Of a DNA stretch of 47,498 nucleotides, positions 32,920-40,651 are shown in pieces (positions within the stretch are counted from its first letter, which is position 1; each line of letters begins with the position of its first letter). Below the pieces are notes generated by a model. It was not told the DNA's origin. It did not search any database and was given only the letters and a program-made list of their open reading frames with translations. The stretch comes from WRDF01 sp031552235. GTDB taxonomy: Bacteria > Bacteroidota > Bacteroidia > Bacteroidales > Rikenellaceae. The translations under genes were made by a program, and so were the position numbers. The DNA lies in assembly GCA_031552235.1 (NCBI GenBank), contig JAVBMR010000014.1, positions 1-47,498 of the forward strand, read 5' to 3'.

Positions 32920-34221
32920 TTATTTCAGCACGCGGCGGTCGAATACGCGTTTCGCCTTGCCCTCGCTGCGCTCCATAGTGTACGGCTCCACCAGCTTGAT
33001 GTCGGCGTTCAGGCCCAATACGCTGTGTATGCGGGCGGCGAGTTTTTTCTTCAGCTCGACCATCACCTTTATCTCGTCGGAATAGAACCCGTCGCGCACC
33101 TCGACATGCACCTCTATCATATCGAGGTTGTTCACGCGGTCCACGTATATCAGGTAGTGCGGTTCGAACTCCTCCATTTCGAGTATGACGCTCTCGATCT
33201 GCGACGGGAACACGTTGACCCCGCGGATGATGAGCATATCGTCGCTGCGGCCCATGATGCGGCTCATGCGGATGCTCGTACGGCCGCATTTGCACGGTGT
33301 CGGATCGAGCGAGCAAAGGTCTTTGGTGCGGTAGCGTATCATTGGGATCCCCTCTTTGGTGAGCGTCGTCAGCACGAGTTCGCCGACCTCGCCGTAGGGG
33401 AGCGGCTGGAGCGTTTCGGGGTCGATGATCTCGGCGTAGAAATGGTCGTCGATTATGTGCGACCCGCATTTGCATTCGCATTCGTGCGACACGCCAGGGC
33501 CCATTATCTCGCTCAGGCCGTAGATGTTATACGCCTGGATGCCAAGTTTTGTTTCGATCTCCTTGCGCATGTTCTCCGTCCACGGCTCGGCGCCGAATAT
33601 GCCGATGCGGAGCTTGAATTCCTCGCGCGGAATGCCCGTTTTCGCCATTGCTTCGGCAATATACAGCGCGTACGAAGGAGTACAAGCTATGGCCGTGGGG
33701 CCGAAGTCGTGCATAAGCTGTATCTGCTTGGCGGTGTTGCCGCTCGACATCGGGATGACAGTAGCGCCCAGGTGCTCAACGCCATAGTGCATTCCAAGGC
33801 CGCCGGTGAACAGGCCGTAGCCGTATGCCACCGAGAAAATATCGTTCCTGTCGGCACCGTAGGCGCTGAGGCAACGGGCGATCATTTCCGACCAGATGGC
33901 AAGGTCGCGGCGTGTATAACCCACGACCGTCGGTATACCTGTCGTCCCCGAAGAGGCGTGCAGGCGGATGATCTCCGACATCGGCACAGCGAACAACCCG
34001 TAAGGATAGTTGTCGCGCATATCCTGTTTCGTGGTAAAAGGCAGCTTGGTTATGTCGTCTATCGAGGTGATGCTGTCGGGGCGCATGTCGCGCTCCTGCA
34101 GTTTGTTACGGTAAAAAGGCACGCCGTGGTAAACCCTGTCTATCGCTTTACGCAGGCGTTCGCCCTGAAGCCGCCGCTTGTCCTCGGCGCCCATGCACTC
34201 TTTTGTCGGATTCCAGATCAT
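32920..34221 (-). CDS. paaK: Phenylacetate--CoA ligase family protein
   Basis: A 433-residue adenylate-forming enzyme that activates phenylacetate or another arylacetate to its CoA thioester, using ATP. The AMP-binding motif is LHASSGTTGIPTVVGYT; further family motifs are YGLSEIMGPG, the Cys-rich ECECKCGSH and PCKCGRTS segments (a zinc-like site as in PaaK proteins), and the C-terminal MGRSDDMLIIRGVNVFPSQI. Length fits PaaK. It sits with iorAB, an aminotransferase and an ACT protein. In that setting it either feeds arylacetyl-CoA to reductive carboxylation or works in reverse on oxidative products. A homologous hairpin spacer lies just upstream of its start. Confidence 0.93.
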   Translation of the reverse strand: MIWNPTKECMGAEDKRRLQGERLRKAIDRVYHGVPFYRNKLQERDMRPDSITSIDDITKLPFTTKQDMRDNYPYGLFAVPMSEIIRLHASSGTTGIPTVVGYTRRDLAIWSEMIARCLSAYGADRNDIFSVAYGYGLFTGGLGMHYGVEHLGATVIPMSSGNTAKQIQLMHDFGPTAIACTPSYALYIAEAMAKTGIPREEFKLRIGIFGAEPWTENMRKEIETKLGIQAYNIYGLSEIMGPGVSHECECKCGSHIIDDHFYAEIIDPETLQPLPYGEVGELVLTTLTKEGIPMIRYRTKDLCSLDPTPCKCGRTSIRMSRIMGRSDDMLIIRGVNVFPSQIESVILEMEEFEPHYLIYVDRVNNLDMIEVHVEVRDGFYSDEIKVMVELKKKLAARIHSVLGLNADIKLVEPYTMERSEGKAKRVFDRRVLK

Positions 34222-34254
34222 TGTTTTATTTTGAGTTTAGTATTTTTATTTATT

Positions 34255-34358
34255 TCCACTTTTGCTTCGCCAAAAGTGGAGTAAAAGGCGACCGCCCAAT
34301 CGCTTCGAGAGTCGCTCCCGGGAGGCTTCCCTCGCTACATGGTAGCTCGGGTGATCTC
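34255..34358. repeat. Intra-operon spacer repeat, copy 1
   Basis: The spacer between the aminotransferase and paaK carries a 10-bp hairpin (34255-34264 with 34271-34280, TCCACTTTTG) and a conserved block at 34325-34358 containing GCTAC-ATG-GTAGC. Copy 2 is at 35770-35874. On the transcribed minus strand the hairpin is 34 bases before the paaK start. Confidence 0.65.
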
Positions 34359-34435
34359 CCTCCCACGACTTCTCCCCTCGCGATTGCAGGCGGAAAGCCT
34401 GCCGGGACACCAAAGTATTTTGTCAGTATGCTCCA

Positions 34436-35755
34436 TTAAACTACCGGATGGTTCGCGGCGAACATCTTCATGCGCTCCTCCAGCAGGTCGTACTGGTTGG
34501 GCTGGATGAACGACGTGCACGCGCGCAAACCCTCCTGGCAACTGCCTGTGGTAGCGAGGCTTATGGCGCTTACGCCGTAATACATCAGTTCGCGCGAAAG
34601 CTCGCCGCCGGTCATTCCCGGGTAGGCTATCGTGAAGTAGAACCCGTCGCCGACCGGTTCGCCCATATCGCTGTCATACACCACTTTAAAGCCGTAGCGT
34701 TTGAAAATATCCTTCAGCCTCGCAGCCCGGCGGCCATACTCCCTGACCTCCTCGATGAAGTTGTATTTACCGTCGGATGCCGCCTTGAACATCGCCGCGA
34801 GGGCATACTGCGCCGAATGTGTCGTCCCCGACGAGAGAGCGTAAAGCACGCGGTGGATGAACACCGGCCCGAACGCGCCCAACCCGTAACGGGCGGTCAG
34901 CCCGGGGAACTGGCGGCAATAAAGCTTGTCCGAAATGCAAGCCACGCCTATGCGCTGGCCGGCATAACTAAACGCCTTGGACGCCGAGATCAGCAACACG
35001 TAATTGTCGCAATATTTGGCCACAGTCGGCTGGAAGGGCGCCTCGAAAGGCTTGCCGAGGTCGCGGCGGAAGTCCATCGCGAAATACGCAAGGTCTTCAA
35101 GCACAATGATGTCGTATTTCACGCACAGTTCGCCGATTATTTGCAATTCCTCCTCTTTGAGGGTTATCCAGCTCGGGTTGTTGGGGTTGGAGTATATCAG
35201 CGTCGAGATGTTCCCCTTGCTCAGGTAGCTTTCGAGTTTTTCGCGGAGTTTAGCGCCTCGGAAATCGTAAACATCGAACGTCTCGTACTTCTGTCCCATC
35301 ACCAGCAGCTGCTGTTTCTGCACCGGGAAGCCCGGGTCGATGAACAGCACGGTATCTTTCTTCGGGTCGCTCTGCGAGCAGACCATGAACGAAGCGTATG
35401 TCCCTTGCATCGAGCCTGTTACCGGCACACATCCCTGCGGAGCGATATCCACGTCGATGAACGCCTTGACAAACCTCGCCGCCTCTTCTTTCAGCGCCGG
35501 CAGGCCGTCAATGTCTGGGTAAATGCTCGCCACGCCCGATTCCAGCGCGGCGATCTCGGCCTTCACGCCTATCTGCGATGCCGGAAGTCCCGGAACGCCC
35601 ATCTCCATCTTCACGAACTCCACTCCTGACTGCGCCTCGGCCCTGGCGGCGATGGCCTTGGTTTCGCGTATCGTCGCCCTGCCGAAATCGTTTATGCCGT
35701 ATTCGGCTATCAGCGCGTCTATTACCTGTCTGCTTATAGGTGTATTATTATTCAT
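34436..35755 (-). CDS. PLP-dependent class I/II aminotransferase
   Basis: A 439-residue fold type I aminotransferase. The PLP Lys is in LISASKAFSYAGQRIG, the substrate/cofactor motifs are YSNPNNPSW and VLEDLAYFAMDF, and the C-terminal Arg region is GLRACTSFIQPNQYD. Family knowledge: similar enzymes in Bacteroidetes sit in the indolepyruvate oxidoreductase operon and convert aryl-2-oxoacids to aromatic amino acids or the reverse. The placement between iorB and paaK supports an aromatic substrate here. It is flanked on both sides by the homologous hairpin spacers. Exact amino-acid preference is not readable. Confidence 0.92.
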   Translation of the reverse strand: MNNNTPISRQVIDALIAEYGINDFGRATIRETKAIAARAEAQSGVEFVKMEMGVPGLPASQIGVKAEIAALESGVASIYPDIDGLPALKEEAARFVKAFIDVDIAPQGCVPVTGSMQGTYASFMVCSQSDPKKDTVLFIDPGFPVQKQQLLVMGQKYETFDVYDFRGAKLREKLESYLSKGNISTLIYSNPNNPSWITLKEEELQIIGELCVKYDIIVLEDLAYFAMDFRRDLGKPFEAPFQPTVAKYCDNYVLLISASKAFSYAGQRIGVACISDKLYCRQFPGLTARYGLGAFGPVFIHRVLYALSSGTTHSAQYALAAMFKAASDGKYNFIEEVREYGRRAARLKDIFKRYGFKVVYDSDMGEPVGDGFYFTIAYPGMTGGELSRELMYYGVSAISLATTGSCQEGLRACTSFIQPNQYDLLEERMKMFAANHPVV

Positions 35756-35769
35756 ATTTTTCTCTCTTC

Positions 35770-35874
35770 GTTACTTTTTGGCGAACAAAAAGTAACCAAA
35801 AATTCGCCGCCCTTACCGTCGCCTAAGACTCTCCTGCGAGCTTCCCTCGTTACATGATAACTTCGGGTGATCTC
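35770..35874. repeat. Intra-operon spacer repeat, copy 2
   Basis: Between iorB and the aminotransferase, an 11-bp hairpin (35770-35780 with 35786-35796, GTTACTTTTTG) and a block at 35840-35874 match copy 1. The block's inner stem is GTTA-CATGA-TAAC, against GCTAC-ATG-GTAGC in copy 1, so the second pair changed from C-G to T-A together. The hairpin ends 14 bases before the aminotransferase start. Confidence 0.65.
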
Positions 35875-35928
35875 GCATCGAGCCTTTTACGGCTCCGCTA
35901 AAGAGGGCTGGTTTTATTTTTTATTTAT

Positions 35929-36540
35929 TTATGCAAATGGTTGTTTTATCGTCCCATTTGTTTTTTTACCCGCATCCCTGCCCGCACGGAACGCTTTGAC
36001 GTTCGTTTCCACCACGGCCTCGCCTTTGCGGCCGAATATGTCGCCGATGGCCTTTTCCAACTTCTCTGCCTCGATGCCGAGTATCAGCGACGCCGCGCCC
36101 AGAAGCACCATATTCACAGTGCGGATACCCCCGTTGTCGCGCGCCACAGCGTCGGCGTCGAACGAGATCACGTTGGGCATCCTGGCCAGTTCTGCCTCAA
36201 GGTCGCACATCTCCGGATAGTTGGTTATGTTGACGTGCGGCACGATGTTCACCACGATCCACCCCTCTTTCGAGAGGTACGGCAGGTAGCGCAGGGCCTC
36301 CATCGGTTCGAGCGAGATGATGGCGTCGGCCTTGCCTTTGGCGATAAGGTCGGAATTGATCGGCTCGGCCGATATGCGCAGGTTCGACTGCACGTCGCCG
36401 CCCCTCTGGCTCATCCCGTGTACTTCGGCCTGCTTGATGTGCAGGTTCTGGTTCAGCGCCGCCTGGCCTATGATGGCCGCTATCGAGAGTATGCCCTGTC
36501 CGCCTACCCCGGCGAGAATTATATCTTTTTTCATATTCAT
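35929..36540 (-). CDS. iorB: Indolepyruvate oxidoreductase subunit beta
   Basis: A 203-residue gamma/beta-type subunit of a 2-oxoacid:ferredoxin oxidoreductase. It begins MNMKKDIILAGVGGQGILSI, the family's glycine motif, followed by QAEVHGMSQRGGDVQSNLRI. With IorA it interconverts arylpyruvate plus CoA and arylacetyl-CoA plus CO2 with ferredoxin. ATG 36540 is chosen (MNMKK; a second ATG two codons on); the frame upstream is unstructured. Length fits the family. It follows iorA after a 119-base spacer with two hairpins. Confidence 0.95.
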   Translation of the reverse strand: MNMKKDIILAGVGGQGILSIAAIIGQAALNQNLHIKQAEVHGMSQRGGDVQSNLRISAEPINSDLIAKGKADAIISLEPMEALRYLPYLSKEGWIVVNIVPHVNITNYPEMCDLEAELARMPNVISFDADAVARDNGGIRTVNMVLLGAASLILGIEAEKLEKAIGDIFGRKGEAVVETNVKAFRAGRDAGKKTNGTIKQPFA

Positions 36541-36598
36541 CGTATTCTTTGCCTTTAATCCGGCTACAATGGAATCCGGCACGGTTTTTTATTCTTTT

Positions 36599-36649
36599 CA
36601 GGCCGCCCTCCGCCCCTTTAGGGCGGCCTGCGGGCTGCAACGCAGCCCG
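36599..36649. repeat. Two hairpins in the iorA-iorB spacer
   Basis: CAGGCCGCCCT (36599-36609) pairs with 36620-36630; CGGGCTGC (36631-36638) pairs with GCAGCCCG (36642-36649). The first shares the GGCCGCCC/GGGCGGCC core with the hairpins at 31214 and 31364. Inside an operon these may tune mRNA stability or subunit ratio. Confidence 0.55.
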
Positions 36650-36659
36650 TATTATGATG

Positions 36660-38240
36660 CTATTTCGACTTCCTTTTGAGTGTCTGGATACATTCGCGGC
36701 GCGGCACGATCACCGAAACGCCTTTGTATTCCACTTCTTCCCTGATGACCTTTTTGATCTCCTCCATGTTCTTGGGAAGCGGCACCACCGTGCGCAGGTG
36801 TTCCGGTGCGACGCCCACACCGAGGCAGATGGCCTCTATCCTGCCCGTCCCGGCCGAGGCCTGGCCGCCGGTCATGCCGGTCGTGAGGTTGTCCGAGATG
36901 ATAATCGTCACGTTAGATTTCGAGTTCACGGCGTCTAAAAGGCCGGTTATGCCAGAGTGAGTAAATGTCGAGTCACCGATCACAGCCACCGAAGGGAATA
37001 GCCCGCCGTCGGCAGCGCCTTTGGCCATCGTGATCGATGCGCCCATGTCGACACAAGTATGTATCGAGCGGAACGGCGGCAGGGCACCGAGCGTGTAGCA
37101 GCCTATGTCGCTGAACACCTTGTGGTCGGGGTACTCGCGGATGACCTCGTTCAGCACCTCATACACATCCCTGTGGCCGCAGCCCTGGCACAACGCGGGC
37201 GGACGCGGCACGACGGCGCAGCACATATCGAAATGCTGGACGTCCGCCATCCCGAGGGCTGCGGCCACATTGTCCGGCGTAAGTTCGCCCATGCGCGGAA
37301 GCTCGCCGCTCAGGCGGCCTCGCACCTTGCCGGTGCAGTCGAGCAAACCACGAAGCTGTTCCTCTACGAAAGGCTGGCCGTCCTCGACCACCAGCACCTC
37401 GTCGCAATGTTCCATCATTTCGCGGATCAGGTCGACCGGAAGCGGGTACTGCGAAATTTTCAGTATCGTGCGCTCACCCACCGCCGGAAGGTTCTCCATC
37501 ACATAGTTATACCCTATCCCGCAGGCGATTATGCCTTTTTTGCCCGATTTCTTATAGCTGTTATATTTCGTCGTTCTGGCGATCTCATCCAACTGCTTCT
37601 GCGTTTCCAGCACCTCCTTGTACCTGCGGCGGGCATTGACCGGCAGGAGTATCCAGTTGGCGACCTCTTTCGGGAATTTTATGGAGTTCTCGTCCACAGG
37701 CGCCGAAACCTCGACCACCGCCCTTGAATGGGCCATGCGGGTCGTGATACGCATCAGCACCGGCAGGCCGACTGCTTCCGAGAGTTCGAACCCGTAGCGC
37801 ACCATGTCGTACGCCTCCTGCTGCGACGACGGTTCCAGGATAGGTACGAACGCGAACTTGCCGTAGAAACGCGAGTCCTGCTCGTTTTGCGAGCTGTGCA
37901 TCGAAGGGTCGTCGGCGGCAATGACCACCAATCCCCCGTTCACACCCGTCATCGCCGAATTTATGAAAGCGTCGGCAGCCACGTTCAGCCCCACATGCTT
38001 CATGCACACCAGCGAACGCTTGCCGATATACGACATCCCGAGAGCAGCCTCCATCGCAGTTTTTTCATTGGTACACCAATCGCTGTGCAGGCCGCGCTCG
38101 CGAGCCAGCTTGTTTTCCTGTATGTACTCTGTGATCTCCGTCGACGGCGTACCCGGATAGGCATACACCCCCGAGATCCCGCCATGGATCGCCCCCAGCG
38201 CTATGGCCTGGTCGCCCAAAAGCAATAATTTATCTGTCAT
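36660..38240 (-). CDS. iorA: Indolepyruvate:ferredoxin oxidoreductase subunit alpha, no ferredoxin domain
   Basis: A 526-residue thiamine-diphosphate enzyme subunit. The N-terminal PFOR-like domain has VYAYPGTPSTEITEYIQE and KTAMEAALGMSYIGKRSL. The ThDP-binding C-terminal part has LCQGCGHRDVYEV and VIGDSTFTHSGI. The protein ends RRECIQTLKRKSK, before the usual C-terminal domain with two CxxCxxC clusters. Many IorA proteins exceed 600 residues and include it, so electrons must pass to a separate ferredoxin or cluster protein here. I believe shorter IorA proteins exist in Bacteroidetes, so this may be lineage-normal. It follows the nitrilase-family gene by 21 bases. Confidence 0.95.
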   Translation of the reverse strand: MTDKLLLLGDQAIALGAIHGGISGVYAYPGTPSTEITEYIQENKLARERGLHSDWCTNEKTAMEAALGMSYIGKRSLVCMKHVGLNVAADAFINSAMTGVNGGLVVIAADDPSMHSSQNEQDSRFYGKFAFVPILEPSSQQEAYDMVRYGFELSEAVGLPVLMRITTRMAHSRAVVEVSAPVDENSIKFPKEVANWILLPVNARRRYKEVLETQKQLDEIARTTKYNSYKKSGKKGIIACGIGYNYVMENLPAVGERTILKISQYPLPVDLIREMMEHCDEVLVVEDGQPFVEEQLRGLLDCTGKVRGRLSGELPRMGELTPDNVAAALGMADVQHFDMCCAVVPRPPALCQGCGHRDVYEVLNEVIREYPDHKVFSDIGCYTLGALPPFRSIHTCVDMGASITMAKGAADGGLFPSVAVIGDSTFTHSGITGLLDAVNSKSNVTIIISDNLTTGMTGGQASAGTGRIEAICLGVGVAPEHLRTVVPLPKNMEEIKKVIREEVEYKGVSVIVPRRECIQTLKRKSK

Positions 38241-38261
38241 TATAAAAGTTATGTTTCTTAC

Positions 38262-39035
38262 TCAATTCTCCAAATCAAACCCGTCGGCATCGGCCAAAGC
38301 CGGAAATTCACGGCGGAACTCCCTGAGCGTTTCGATGTCGGCGCTCACGCAGACCACGCCTTCTGCGTTATCCTCCAAACAGCCGGCCACCCCGCCACGG
38401 AAGTCGATGAAAGCCGTTCCGCCGTCGTACGCCGCGAAAGGGTCGCGCCCCACACGGTTGACTCCGGCGACATAGCACACATTCTCTATCGCACGCGCCC
38501 TGAGCAACACGTCCCATGCCTGCCTGCGCTCCTGTGCCCAGTTGGCCACATATAATATCATGTCGTAACCGCCCGCGCCGCCGCTGTTGCGGGCAAAAAC
38601 AGGGAAACGCAGATCGTAGCACACCTGCAACAGGATGCGGAAACCTGCCCACTCAACTATCGTCCTGCCGCTGCCGGGCGTATACCACCTATCCTCGCCG
38701 GCAAAGCCGAACAAATGCCGTTTATCGTAGGCCTCGTAAGACCCGTCTGGCCGAACGAAATAGCATCTGTTGAAAAACCGTCCGCCGTCCTCAACCGCCA
38801 CGCTCCCCGCTACCGCCGCACCACAATCACTCGCAAGCATTTGCATCCACTCCAGCGAACGCGCCCCGCTATCCTCTGCAACACCCTCAGGCTCAGTTAC
38901 AAAACCGGTAGCGAACATTTCCTGCAAAACTATCAGGTCTGCCCGGCCGGCATACGACAACATCGCCCCGATGCGCTCATAATTAGCCTCGGGCGACTTC
39001 CAGCCTATATCTGCCTGCACTAATAAAATGTCCAT
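38262..39035 (-). CDS. Nitrilase-superfamily amidohydrolase (omega-amidase-like)
   Basis: A 257-residue carbon-nitrogen hydrolase. The catalytic triad is visible: Glu39 in VLQEMF, Lys105 in YDKRHLF and Cys139 in LQVCYDLRFP. The short length and the KRHLF.FAGEDRWYTPG segment fit the YafV/omega-amidase group, which hydrolyses 2-oxoacid amides such as 2-oxoglutaramate left by glutamine transaminases. That role would fit the downstream aminotransferase, but it is inference. It is the first gene of the minus-strand run, with a 21-base gap to iorA. No strong minus-strand promoter box is obvious in the 39036-39176 gap. Confidence 0.9.
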   Translation of the reverse strand: MDILLVQADIGWKSPEANYERIGAMLSYAGRADLIVLQEMFATGFVTEPEGVAEDSGARSLEWMQMLASDCGAAVAGSVAVEDGGRFFNRCYFVRPDGSYEAYDKRHLFGFAGEDRWYTPGSGRTIVEWAGFRILLQVCYDLRFPVFARNSGGAGGYDMILYVANWAQERRQAWDVLLRARAIENVCYVAGVNRVGRDPFAAYDGGTAFIDFRGGVAGCLEDNAEGVVCVSADIETLREFRREFPALADADGFDLEN

Positions 39036-39160
39036 CCTGTCGCGGGTTGTGGTGAAAAACCCCGAAAGTTAATGATTTTTTGCCTAAACCGAAACAAAAA
39101 AACCTAAACGCACCATCATTTTAATCACACCTCGCGGCGAGGCAAACCGGATAAAAGCTA

Positions 39161-39168
39161 TATCTTTG
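39161..39168 (+). promoter_or_regulatory. -7 box TATCTTTG of rnhA
   Basis: TATCTTTG fits the consensus exactly. The ATG is at 39177, only 8 bases later, so the mRNA would be nearly leaderless. No clear -33 element. Confidence 0.65.
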
Positions 39169-39176
39169 CCACCGGA

Positions 39177-39638
39177 ATGTCACGACAGGTCATCATATAC
39201 ACGGACGGTTCGGCGCTCGGAAACCCCGGGCGCGGAGGCTATGGCGTCGTACTCCTCGCGCCGCCCCACCACCGGAAGGAACTCAGCGCGGGTTTCAGGC
39301 TCACGACCAACAACCGCATGGAGCTCATGGCGGTATGCGTCGGACTGGAAGCGCTGAAGGTCGCCTGCAACGTGACGGTCTTTTCCGACTCGAAATATGT
39401 CGTGGACGCAGTCGAGAAGGGCTGGCTCAAGCAATGGGTAACCAAGCGGTTTAAGGACAAGAAGAACCCCGACCTGTGGATGCGCTACCTCGAAGCCAGC
39501 AAACGGCACAACGTGCGGTTCGTCTGGGTCAAAGGGCACAACAACAACGTTGAGAACGAGAGGTGCGACGTGCTGGCGGTAGCCGCAGCCAACAGCACAG
39601 GGTTGGCCGAAGACACGGGCTACATCCCCGCTGAATAG
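39177..39638 (+). CDS. rnhA: Ribonuclease HI
   Basis: A 153-residue enzyme that cuts RNA in RNA-DNA hybrids (R-loops, primers). The catalytic acids are in place: Asp10 in YTDGSALGNPG, Glu49 in NNRMELMAV, Asp71 in VFSDSKYV and Asp131 in NERCDVLA; the flexible-loop His is in VKGHNNN. Length matches the Escherichia coli enzyme. It has its own -7 box and stands divergent from the nitrilase-iorAB operon and convergent with the esterase gene. Confidence 0.97.
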   Translation: MSRQVIIYTDGSALGNPGRGGYGVVLLAPPHHRKELSAGFRLTTNNRMELMAVCVGLEALKVACNVTVFSDSKYVVDAVEKGWLKQWVTKRFKDKKNPDLWMRYLEASKRHNVRFVWVKGHNNNVENERCDVLAVAAANSTGLAEDTGYIPAE

Positions 39639-39722
39639 CCTGCTCCTCTGTGACACACGCCCTTTTTTACCTGCCCCCCGGCATAACATCCTTCTAAGCG
39701 GCCATCGCGGAAAGCATTCGCG

Positions 39723-40565
39723 TTATTCGGCGAAACCGATAGATATGAACCTAAGAACTTCATTCAGGCTCTCCTGCCAGTAAAGCCAGTTATGGACCCC
39801 GTCACGGATGCGGAATTCCAACGGAACCTTTTTCTCTTTCATCTTTTGATACAGCTCTATGTTCCCGTTGATCAGGAAGTCGTCGTCACCGCAATCGACA
39901 TACCACCTCACGGAACGTATAGCATCGAGTTGCCCGCCGGTAGCGTTATCCAATATCAGCACAGGCGAGTACGGTGCTGCGTCTTTCCGCAGGCCCTCGA
40001 TATGAAGGTCGCCGAAACTACCCACCAGACCGCTCAAAGGGCAGGCCGAGCCGAACATCTCGGGATGAAGCATTGCATATACCGCCGAACCGCCGCCGCC
40101 CATCGAAAGCCCGGCTACGGCACGCGAACCTTTCTCTTTTTTTATACGGTACGCGCTCTCGATATGAGGGATGAATTCCTGAAAGAAATGGTCTTCGTAT
40201 GCCCAACCCGGCAGATTGAAATACCCCATATTCTTACCGGTATTGTTCGGCTCGACACCCCGCGCGTCGGGCATAACGATTATCACGGGCAGGGCGAAAC
40301 CGGCACGGACAGCCCTGTCGGTTATCTCCTGCATCCTGCCCTTGTCGATCCATGCCCTGTGCGTATCTCCCGCGCCATGCAGCAGGTACAGCACGGGGTA
40401 TTCCCTGTCCGACTTGTCGTAACCGTCGGGAAGGTACACCGAATATTCTTTCTCCACGCCAAGTATCCTGCTCTCCATCTTTCCGGCCTTGAGCGTACCG
40501 GCACTGACATATCCCACCGCAGCGAAAAACGCCAGGGCAAGCGTTATTGAAATTTTACGCATCAT
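39723..40565 (-). CDS. Secreted alpha/beta-hydrolase esterase (esterase D/feruloyl-esterase type)
   Basis: A 280-residue exported esterase. It starts MMRKISITLALAFFAAVGYV (ATG 40565; another one codon later), a signal peptide ending near VSAG. The fold motifs are PVLYLLHGAGDTHRAW (oxyanion side), the nucleophile GLSMGGGGS with Ser154, the acid in VDCGDDDF and the final His258 in DGVHNWLYW. Family knowledge: such proteins remove acetyl, feruloyl or similar groups from polysaccharides or act on small esters; the substrate is not readable. It is transcribed away from folD across a symmetric promoter region. Confidence 0.92.
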   Translation of the reverse strand: MMRKISITLALAFFAAVGYVSAGTLKAGKMESRILGVEKEYSVYLPDGYDKSDREYPVLYLLHGAGDTHRAWIDKGRMQEITDRAVRAGFALPVIIVMPDARGVEPNNTGKNMGYFNLPGWAYEDHFFQEFIPHIESAYRIKKEKGSRAVAGLSMGGGGSAVYAMLHPEMFGSACPLSGLVGSFGDLHIEGLRKDAAPYSPVLILDNATGGQLDAIRSVRWYVDCGDDDFLINGNIELYQKMKEKKVPLEFRIRDGVHNWLYWQESLNEVLRFISIGFAE

Positions 40566-40591
40566 GATGATAGTTGTTTTAGGTCTTACAG

Positions 40592-40632
40592 GCAAAGTTA
40601 ATATTATTATTGTGCGGATTTATTAACTTTGC
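40592..40632. promoter_or_regulatory. Symmetric divergent promoter between esterase and folD
   Basis: 40592-40603 (GCAAAGTTAATA) is the exact reverse complement of 40621-40632, with a 17-base spacer. Each arm contains a -7 box TAACTTTG: plus strand 40624-40631 for folD, minus strand 40593-40600 for the esterase. Polymerases would compete for this short region, or one regulator may see both arms. Confidence 0.7.
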
Positions 40633-40651
40633 ATTCAAAACAACGCAAGCC

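Noticed and set aside
32873..33481. N-terminal extension of the ACT protein on the minus strand
   Set aside because: The open frame upstream of MTVKQL is an Arg/Pro/His-rich shadow of paaK.
33025..34284. 419-codon plus-strand ORF
   Set aside because: Antisense to paaK, which has all adenylation motifs; the ORF runs on into the hairpin spacer.
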